From: Lachnospiraceae bacterium UBA3645
Lineage (GTDB): Bacteria > Bacillota > Clostridia > Lachnospirales > Lachnospiraceae
Assembly: GCA_002373555.1 (NCBI GenBank)
Contig: DFKM01000151.1
Span: forward strand, 1,219-6,823
DNA length: 5,605 nt
Direction of reading: 5' to 3'
Shown piece by piece: positions 1 to 4,063 of this stretch; position 1 is the first letter of the stretch; each line of letters opens with the position of its first letter. The position numbers and the translations under genes were made by a program. A model generated the notes under the pieces. It made no database searches. It worked only from the letters and a program-made list of their open reading frames with translations, and was not told the DNA's origin.

Positions 1-1110
1 TTCCGTCAGTTCGGCCTGTCCGGAAAGTCCTTCATCCCCTGCCTCGTGGCGACCGGATGCGGCGTTCCCGGCGTTATGGCTTCCCGTACCATCGAAAATG
101 ACCGCGACCGCAAGATGACCGTCATGACCACGACCTTCATGCCCTGCGGCGCAAAACTGCCCATCATCGGCCTGATCGCCGGTGCGATCTTCGGCGGATC
201 ACCGTGGGTGGCAGCTTCCGCATACTTCATCGGTATCGGCTCCGTTATCCTGTCCGGTATCATCCTGAAGAAGTTCAAGGCATTTGCAGGAGAGCCCGCT
301 CCCTTCGTTATGGAGCTTCCCGCATATCATGTTCCTTCCGTTGTCAACGTACTCCGTGCGACCTGGGAGCGCGGCTGGTCCTTCATCAAGAGAGCCGGTT
401 CTGTCATCGTGATCTCCTCGATCATTATCTGGTTCCTGAGTTCCTTCGGAACCGTGAACGGACAGTTCGGTATGGTCGATGAGATGTTTGAGGACGAGAC
501 GATCGTAAACGAGCAGGTCATCAGCGACCTTGCCCAGAAGATGAATGTTCCCGAAGAAGATGTGAACGCCATGGACGCTTCCCTGCTTGCACAGGTCGGC
601 AACGGCATTTCCTTCGTATTCAAACCCCTCGGATTCGGTTCCTGGAAGCCTACTGTTGCTACCATCACCGGTCTTGTGGCGAAGGAAGAAGTCGTCGGCA
701 CGTTCGGCGTACTGTACAACTATGATGACTCCGAGGAAGAGCTCGGCGAGAACGGTGACCAGATCTGGGCACGCGTTGCTGCAGATTACACGGCAGCCAG
801 CGCATTTGCCTTCATGATATTCAACCTGCTTTGCGCACCTTGCTTCGCTGCCATCGGCGCCATCAAGAGAGAGATGAACAACGCGAAGTGGACATGGGCA
901 GCGATCGGCTACATGACGATCTGGGCTTATATCCTTGCGTTCATCGTCTACCAGGTAGGCGGCCTGTTCATCGGCGAGCATGGCTTCGGCATCGGTCCGG
1001 TCGTCGGATTCGTGCTGATCGCGGGCATCATCTACATGCTGGTCCGCAAGGGCTATGTGCCGGAAGAAGGCAGAAAAACACTGACATCAGTTGACGCTGC
1101 TAAGGCGTGA
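1..1110 (+). CDS. feoB: Ferrous iron transport protein B, C-terminal membrane part (5' end outside window)
   Basis: FeoB is the inner-membrane Fe(II) uptake protein, with an N-terminal GTPase domain and a C-terminal permease built from Gate repeats. Only the last 369 residues are here, so the GTPase domain lies upstream of the window. Frame 1 is open from base 1. Recognisable FeoB permease blocks are CGVPGVMASRTIENDRDRKMT-like sequence at fragment residues ~19-40 (the conserved Cys/Pro and R-T...RDR-T block), FMPCGAKLP just after it, the Gate signature FVMELPAYHVP at ~102-112, a TM segment ending IIIWFLSSFG, GLVAKEEVVGTFGVLY, and LLCAPCFAAIGAIKRE followed by the last TM segments. The C-terminus is short and basic, ending in DAAKA. 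It is followed by a FeoB-associated Cys-rich peptide gene, as is usual in clostridial feo operons. Any FeoA gene or Fur-controlled promoter would be upstream and is not visible. No frameshift is seen. Confidence 0.96.
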   Translation, partial: FRQFGLSGKSFIPCLVATGCGVPGVMASRTIENDRDRKMTVMTTTFMPCGAKLPIIGLIAGAIFGGSPWVAASAYFIGIGSVILSGIILKKFKAFAGEPAPFVMELPAYHVPSVVNVLRATWERGWSFIKRAGSVIVISSIIIWFLSSFGTVNGQFGMVDEMFEDETIVNEQVISDLAQKMNVPEEDVNAMDASLLAQVGNGISFVFKPLGFGSWKPTVATITGLVAKEEVVGTFGVLYNYDDSEEELGENGDQIWARVAADYTAASAFAFMIFNLLCAPCFAAIGAIKREMNNAKWTWAAIGYMTIWAYILAFIVYQVGGLFIGEHGFGIGPVVGFVLIAGIIYMLVRKGYVPEEGRKTLTSVDAAKA

Positions 1111-1122
1111 TGAATGGCGGGA

Positions 1123-1145
1123 CAGGGACAGGCTTCCTGTCCCTG
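1123..1145 (+). repeat. Perfect hairpin 1 after feoB
   Basis: CAGGGACAGG (1123-1132) and CCTGTCCCTG (1136-1145) form a perfect 10-bp stem with a 3-nt loop, 12 bases after the feoB stop. No T-run follows directly, so it is not a classical terminator alone. The decamer GGCGGGACAG just overlaps it (1116-1125) and recurs at the foot of hairpin 2 (1156-1165). Confidence 0.8.
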
Positions 1146-1156
1146 CATACTGCACG

Positions 1157-1191
1157 GCGGGACAGACTCTCTGTCCCGCGCCGGTATTTTT
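1157..1191 (+). terminator. Perfect hairpin 2 plus T-run between feoB and the Cys-rich gene (possible terminator or attenuator)
   Basis: GCGGGACAGA (1157-1166) pairs perfectly with TCTGTCCCGC (1170-1179) around a 3-nt loop. A run of five T lies at 1187-1191, seven bases after the stem, which is far for an efficient intrinsic terminator. It may instead stabilise the feoB 3' end or partly attenuate the downstream gene. The arms share GGGACAG/CTGTCCC with hairpin 1, so the four arms could also pair in other combinations. Confidence 0.45.
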
Positions 1192-1194
1192 CGG

Positions 1195-1202
1195 AAAGGA
1201 GG
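1195..1202 (+). promoter_or_regulatory. Ribosome binding site that fixes the start of the Cys-rich gene
   Basis: AAAGGAGG is a near-perfect Shine-Dalgarno. It is one base from an ATG at 1204 but seven bases from the ATG at 1210, so 1210 is the better start. The longer open frame from 1114 would have to read through both hairpins and encodes nothing FeoB-associated-like before this point. Confidence 0.8.
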
Positions 1203-1209
1203 AATGAAC

Positions 1210-1476
1210 ATGTCAGCTTTGCTTGGAAACGGGATCGCGGTGCTGTTGGTCGCGGGCCTGGTCTGGATTTCTGCCAGAGAGATATGGAAAGGCCATCAGA
1301 GCGGCGGCTGCGGCGGTTGTTCCGGCGATTGCTGCAGCTGTTCCTCTTCCTGCCATTCCGGCGGCACGCCGCAGAACGGCGCAGCCGGGAAAGCACCGGA
1401 TCTTTCCGGAAAGAAGTTTGCTGTGAACGGGAAGATCGTCCGAATGGGCGAGATGACCGGGAACAGAGGAAAATGA
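1210..1476 (+). CDS. FeoB-associated Cys-rich membrane protein with C-terminal extension
   Basis: This is a small bitopic protein of the FeoB-associated Cys-rich family, thought to assist FeoB-dependent iron uptake; the exact role is not established. The 88 residues comprise an N-terminal hydrophobic segment (about 5-21), a short basic stretch, and the Cys cluster GGCGGCSGDCCSCSSSCHS with Cys34, 37, 41, 42, 44 and 48, likely a cytoplasmic metal or Fe-S ligand patch. Family members usually end soon after this cluster at roughly 50-60 residues. Here about 40 extra residues follow, and the last 18 (AVNGKIV...NRGK) are encoded by the first unit of the 63-bp tandem array. The start is set by AAAGGAGG seven bases upstream. 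It lies 99 bp after feoB and is probably co-transcribed, subject to the hairpins in between. Family assignment rests on TM plus Cys cluster plus position. Confidence 0.85.
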   Translation: MSALLGNGIAVLLVAGLVWISAREIWKGHQSGGCGGCSGDCCSCSSSCHSGGTPQNGAAGKAPDLSGKKFAVNGKIVRMGEMTGNRGK

Positions 1477-1725
1477 AAAACTGCTGTGAACGGGAAGAAC
1501 GTCCGAATGGACGAGATGACCGGGCACAGAGGAAAATGAAAAACTGCTGTGAACGGGAAGATCGTCCGTTTGGACGAGACGACCGGGCACAGAGGAAATG
1601 AAAAGCTGCTGTGAACGGGAAGATCGTCCGAATGGACGAGATGACCGGGCACAGAGGAAATGAAAAACTGCTGTGAACGGGAAGATCGTCCGAATGGGCG
1701 AGATGACCGGGCACAGAGGAAAATG
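1420..1725 (+). repeat. Tandem array of five 62/63-bp units overlapping the 3' end of the Cys-rich gene
   Basis: Units start at GCTGTGAACGGGAAG: 1420 (63 bp), 1483 (63), 1546 (62), 1608 (62) and 1670 (56, truncated). They differ by a few substitutions and by one A lost from the A-run in units 3 and 4. Unit 1 encodes the last 18 codons and TGA stop of the Cys-rich protein, so the array looks like an expansion of that gene end. Each unit contains a small stem, CGTCC/GGACG with a 4-nt loop (GAAT, or GTTT in unit 3); in units 1 and 5 GGGCG keeps pairing through a G-U wobble. No spacers, so this is not a CRISPR array. I do not recognise a named repeat family. Confidence 0.95.
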
Positions 1726-1762
1726 CGGGGCAGGTTTCCTGCCACGCAAATGGGGGGGATAC

Positions 1763-1791
1763 GGCGCGGCGTGAGCCGCGCCTGCTTTTTT
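1763..1791 (+). terminator. Strong intrinsic terminator of the feo transcript
   Basis: GGCGCGGC (1763-1770), loop GTGA, GCCGCGCC (1775-1782) form a perfect 8-bp GC-only stem, followed by TGC and six T (1786-1791). This is a textbook Rho-independent terminator on the + strand. It ends transcription after the 63-bp array, so the array would form the 3' UTR of the feo mRNA. The HMA gene 212 bp downstream then needs read-through or its own promoter. Confidence 0.85.
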
Positions 1792-1822
1792 GCAGCGGCA
1801 GCGGCAGGGCCAGGGAGTTGGC

Positions 1823-1975
1823 CGCTGTTCTGTTGGAAGCCTGCCGCTGCTCTGCTGGCCGCAGATCGCTGTTTTGTTGGAAGCAAGCCGCTGTATCGTT
1901 AGATGCATGTCGCTGTCCTGTTGGAAGCAAGCCGCTGTTTTATTGGATGCTCGCCAAGTCCTGCCGGAAGCAGGC
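1823..1975 (+). repeat. Degenerate tandem array of about seven 22-bp units
   Basis: Units start exactly every 22 bases at 1823, 1845, 1867, 1889, 1911 and 1933, with a seventh degraded 21-bp unit at 1955. The shared core is CGCTGT..TGTTGGAAGC plus four bases. Units 1, 3 and 5 are close to one another (units 3 and 5 differ at two positions), while units 2, 4 and 6 are more diverged, suggesting an older 44-bp doublet. It is unrelated to the 63-bp array. It fills the space between the terminator and the ribosome binding site of the HMA gene. Because 22 is not a multiple of 3, the units fall in rotating frames, which argues against coding. Confidence 0.88.
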
Positions 1976-2003
1976 CCCCGGCCCACCCTGTAAGGAGGTA
2001 AAT

Positions 2004-2255
2004 ATGATCAAAACAACCATCGCCGTAGATGGCATGATGTGCGGCATGTGCGAAACGCACATCCAGGAAGCTGTCCGGAAGAATTTTCATGTGAAGAAAG
2101 TGACTGCGAACCGCGGGAAGAAGGAAGCCGTCATTCTTTCTGAAGAAAGGCTGGACGCGGAGAAGCTGAAATCCGTGATCAGCGAGACAGGCTACACGCC
2201 CGGCGTAGTCAGCTCGGAACCTTACGAGAAAAAAGGCCTCTTCGGGCTGTTCTGA
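2004..2255 (+). CDS. Single-domain heavy-metal-associated (HMA, CopZ-like) protein
   Basis: A soluble 83-residue HMA ferredoxin-fold protein, probably a cytosolic metal chaperone or buffer. The metal site is GMMCGMCETH at residues 10-19, with Cys13 and Cys16 as the CxxC pair on the loop before the first helix. The usual beta-alpha-beta-beta-alpha-beta pattern follows, including KKVTANRGKKEAVI and AEKLKSVISETGY. The tail SSEPYEKKGLFGLF matches the tail of clostridial HMA proteins I recognise. AAGGAGG at 1992-1998 lies five bases before the ATG; a longer in-frame reading from 1818 would translate the 22-bp repeats and is unlikely. The HMA fold most often handles Cu(I), but placement after feoB could mean a role tied to iron uptake; the metal cannot be read from sequence. 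It sits beyond a strong terminator, so may have separate expression. Confidence 0.9.
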   Translation: MIKTTIAVDGMMCGMCETHIQEAVRKNFHVKKVTANRGKKEAVILSEERLDAEKLKSVISETGYTPGVVSSEPYEKKGLFGLF

Positions 2256-2367
2256 AGAGCAGGATCAGCAGTAAGCAAGTGAAATATCCGTCAGGCCGCT
2301 GATTTATCAAGAAGATACTCGCATTTCAACGGTCAGGAGATATCAAATCTGGAAATCTGGGTTTGTT

Positions 2368-2467
2368 GAGGCAAGAATTTCATGGCGATACCCCTGAATT
2401 AAGCCGTTAATAGATAGCAAGTCAGGTGATTTGGTGTTGTAGAGGAAAGAATTTCATGACGATACCC
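2368..2467 (+). repeat. 26-bp direct repeat, two copies 74 bp apart
   Basis: Copies at 2368-2393 and 2442-2467 match at 24 of 26 positions; the shared core is AAGAATTTCATG followed by RCGATACCC. The core GACGATACCC of copy 2 recurs inverted at 2506-2515, forming the long hairpin. Two direct copies plus one inverted copy resemble nested ends of a small mobile element, but no transposase is present. Confidence 0.8.
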
Positions 2468-2519
2468 TTTTTCCGCCTGGATCGTACAGACCAGACTGAG
2501 AAAAAGGGTATCGTCTTTT
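2458..2519 (+). terminator. Long perfect hairpin with TTTT, probable terminator or element palindrome
   Basis: GACGATACCCTTTTTC (2458-2473) pairs with GAAAAAGGGTATCGTC (2500-2515) as a perfect 16-bp stem, with a 26-nt loop that contains a small CTGG/CCAG stem. TTTT follows at 2516-2519. It could terminate transcription from the HMA gene 200 bp upstream. The stem is nearly symmetrical in T/A runs, so it could act on both strands. The long stem and the direct repeats nearby also fit a miniature inverted-repeat element. Confidence 0.6.
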
Positions 2520-2865
2520 GACAGCATGCTATTGACGGAAGAAATATCTGGTTGCAAACGGAAAACATGGAAATATTGGGGTAGCGTTAGATAAGAACCC
2601 CAGGAAAAAACCCAAACTTGCAGAGGAGAGAGTGAAAATCGGCGTATTTTCTATGAGAAGAATCATTTTGTAAGCTTCCAGCAGAAAAATAGACAGCCTG
2701 GAGGAAATACATCCGCTCCCCGGACCGAGTCTCATTCGTCAGATTCTTTGACACTTGCACATCAATCAAATCTGTTGTAAAGTAATGGAAAGTTTTCGCA
2801 ACATAGACAAGCGGTACGGAGAAGAAGATCTCCGGCTGAAAATGGATGATCGGGAGAGATAACTG

Positions 2866-3585
2866 ATGAAACGATTCAAACGATATACCGCGTTTCTGCT
2901 GATGCTCATCATGGTGTTCGCGCTTGGCCTGACCGGCTGCGGCGAGGCGGCGGAGGAGCAGGAAGCATACGCTACCGAAGTCGAAACCCTGGTCCTGGCT
3001 TCAGAAGAGGACGGCGAAAATGCGTCCGCAGAAGACAATGCGGCACAGCAAAACGCAGATGAACAAGCTGCTTATGCGACGGAAACGGAAACCGCAGGAA
3101 CAGATCAGAACAACAATGCAGCTGCCGGCGAAACGGCCGCAGCGCAGAACAATTCCGCTGCCGGCGAAACCGCCGCGCAGGACAGCGGCGCAGATCTGAC
3201 CGACGCCGCAGCCGAAACCGACGTCGAAGGCAATCCGCTGCTCGACGAATCCGGCAGCTACTATCAGAAGGACGAAGTCGCCCTCTACATCCACCAGTAC
3301 GGAAAGCTTCCCGGGAACTACATCACTAAGCGGGAAGCCGAGGATCTCGGCTGGAGCGGCGGCAGCGTCGAATCCTACGCCCCCGGAAAAGTCATCGGCG
3401 GCAGCAAATTCGGCAATTATGAAGGCCTTCTGCCGAAGAAAAAAGGAAGGCAGTATTACGAATGCGATATCGACACGCTCAAGAAAAAGCGCGGCGCCAA
3501 GCGCATCGTGTTCTCAAACGACGGGCTGATCTATTATACGGAAGACCATTACGAGTCATTTGAACTGCTATACGGGGAAGAATAA
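2866..3585 (+). CDS. Barnase-family ribonuclease, predicted lipoprotein
   Basis: A guanyl-type extracellular RNase of the barnase family, 239 residues. Residues 1-25 are a lipoprotein signal: basic MKRFKR, a hydrophobic core, and the lipobox LTGC with Cys25. Residues ~26-130 are a low-complexity Ala/Glu/Thr/Gln/Asn linker with internal repeats (AYATEVET/AYATETET; two AAGETAA units 12 residues apart). Residues ~131-239 align along the full length of mature barnase: LPGNYITKREAEDLGW, APGKVIGG, EGLLPKKKGR, SNDGLIYYTEDHYESF. The catalytic set is intact by alignment: Glu199 (barnase E73), Arg209 (R83), Arg213 (R87), His228 (H102), plus Lys155 (K27). Mature barnase is freely secreted, so a lipid-anchored form with a long linker is unusual. 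The start is supported by GGGAGAG seven bases upstream. The inhibitor gene follows 115 bp downstream. It should cleave RNA outside the membrane. Confidence 0.95.
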   Translation: MKRFKRYTAFLLMLIMVFALGLTGCGEAAEEQEAYATEVETLVLASEEDGENASAEDNAAQQNADEQAAYATETETAGTDQNNNAAAGETAAAQNNSAAGETAAQDSGADLTDAAAETDVEGNPLLDESGSYYQKDEVALYIHQYGKLPGNYITKREAEDLGWSGGSVESYAPGKVIGGSKFGNYEGLLPKKKGRQYYECDIDTLKKKRGAKRIVFSNDGLIYYTEDHYESFELLYGEE

Positions 3586-3621
3586 GAGGCTGTCAGACGG
3601 TCCATTTTCTCGGAAGACGCC

Positions 3622-3656
3622 CTGCGGCACAGGACTGACGGACTGTACAGCCGCAG
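3622..3656 (+). repeat. Bulged hairpin between the RNase and inhibitor genes
   Basis: CTGCGGC (3622-3628) pairs with GCCGCAG (3650-3656), and ACAG (3629-3632) with CTGT (3643-3646), leaving a 3-nt bulge (ACA) and a 10-nt loop: 11 bp in all. No T-run follows. It lies just upstream of the extended -10 at 3659 and may act as an mRNA 3'-end structure or partial terminator between the two genes. Confidence 0.55.
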
Positions 3657-3658
3657 CC

Positions 3659-3667
3659 TGATATAAC
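3659..3667 (+). promoter_or_regulatory. Candidate extended -10 promoter for the barstar-type inhibitor
   Basis: TGATATAAC reads as TG-n-TATAAC, an extended -10 matching TATAAT at five of six positions. No good -35 is seen at 16-18 bases, which extended -10 promoters can tolerate. Transcription would begin near 3674 and give a leader of about 27 bases including the GGAG at 3691. It would let the inhibitor be made without the RNase. Confidence 0.4.
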
Positions 3668-3700
3668 GGCAGCACTTTGACCAGACAGACGGAGATATAT

Positions 3701-3973
3701 ATGAAGAGAATTATTATTGACGGTGCCTATGTCGAGAGCATGACAAGGCTCCACGACATGCTGAAATTTTCGCTGGATCTGCCGACCTGGTACGGCCGGA
3801 ACCTGGACGCGCTTTACGACTGCCTGACCGGCGAACTGTCGGAGAAGACCGTGATCGTGGTCAGAAATGAAAAAAGACTTGCGGCCCTGGACGGTGGCCG
3901 CGGGGAAGCGCTGCTTTCCGTGCTCCGCGACGCGGATGAGGAATGCAGAAGGCTGACCGTGATCTTCGAGTAA
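3701..3973 (+). CDS. Barstar-family ribonuclease inhibitor
   Basis: A 90-residue cytoplasmic inhibitor of the barnase-type RNase encoded just upstream, essentially the same length as barstar. It aligns along its whole length: DGAYVESMTRLHDML, then LPTWYGRNLDALYDCLTGE at residues 27-45. Acidic residues that plug the barnase active site are retained as Asp36 (barstar D35), Asp40 (D39) and Asp77 in place of E76. Barstar Y29 is Trp30 here, and barstar W44 is replaced by Glu45, a likely partner-specific change. The ATG at 3701 is preceded by GGAG at 3691-3694 with a six-base gap; an upstream in-frame TTG at 3677 adds eight residues absent from the family and is not favoured. Order is RNase then inhibitor, same strand, with a possible own promoter at 3659. 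Confidence 0.95.
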   Translation: MKRIIIDGAYVESMTRLHDMLKFSLDLPTWYGRNLDALYDCLTGELSEKTVIVVRNEKRLAALDGGRGEALLSVLRDADEECRRLTVIFE

Positions 3974-4003
3974 ACGGCGCGGGGGCAGGAACCGGGAAAC
4001 GGA

Positions 4004-4030
4004 TCCGCCCGGCGCGGACGGCGCATTTTT
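4004..4030 (+). terminator. Weak terminator candidate after the inhibitor gene
   Basis: TCCGC (4004-4008) and GCGGA (4014-4018) form a 5-bp GC-rich stem with a 5-nt loop. Five T follow at 4026-4030, but seven bases intervene. The surrounding 3975-4025 is very GC-rich with other possible pairings. Termination here would separate the RNase/inhibitor unit from the next gene. Confidence 0.25.
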
Positions 4031-4063
4031 ACCAAATTACGTACGAATGACAGGAGTATCCGT

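Larger units (their letters stand above)
2256..2865. other. 610-bp intergenic region without a convincing gene
   Basis: This stretch is visibly less GC-rich than its neighbours. It holds a 26-bp direct repeat (2368 and 2442) and a long hairpin with TTTT (2458-2519), listed separately. Reading frames are short and do not resemble a family: a + strand stretch ends RKKPKLAEERVKIGVFSMRRIIL (stop near 2672), and the minus-strand frames are low-quality. A perfect TTGACA occurs at 2748-2753, but no good -10 sits 16-18 bases later, so the promoter of the ribonuclease gene is not firmly located. GGGAGAG at 2852-2858 is its ribosome binding site. The region may be the eroded remains of an inserted element. 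Confidence 0.7.

Noticed and set aside
199..981. Minus-strand open reading of 260 codons inside feoB
   Set aside because: It is a shadow of the GC-biased third positions of feoB. The translation matches no family and feoB is clearly the coding frame.
1114..1209. N-terminal extension of the Cys-rich protein from the ATG at 1114
   Set aside because: It would translate two perfect hairpins and has no ribosome binding site; AAAGGAGG sits at the right distance for the ATG at 1210.
1100..1930. Long minus-strand and alternative-frame open readings across the repeat region (for example 1100-1930, 1213-1986 and 1296-1886 minus, 1107-1601 plus)
   Set aside because: They arise because the repeat units lack stops in several frames. 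The translations are repetitive, low-complexity and family-less, and start without ribosome binding sites.
1420..1975. CRISPR array
   Set aside because: Units are directly adjacent with no variable spacers, unit lengths are 62/63 and 22 bp, and no cas gene is nearby.
1818..2003. N-terminal extension of the HMA protein from an upstream ATG at 1818
   Set aside because: It would encode the degenerate 22-bp repeats in rotating frames; AAGGAGG at 1992-1998 fits the ATG at 2004.
2529..2769. Minus-strand short ORFs (2529-2735 and 2587-2769) in the intergenic region
   Set aside because: No ribosome binding site and no recognisable protein pattern; overlapping frames of similar length suggest chance.
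2748..2783. Promoter with perfect TTGACA for the RNase gene
   Set aside because: At 17 bases the -10 would be TCTGTT, and better candidates (TTGTAA, TAAAGT) are at wrong spacing, so I did not call it as a feature.
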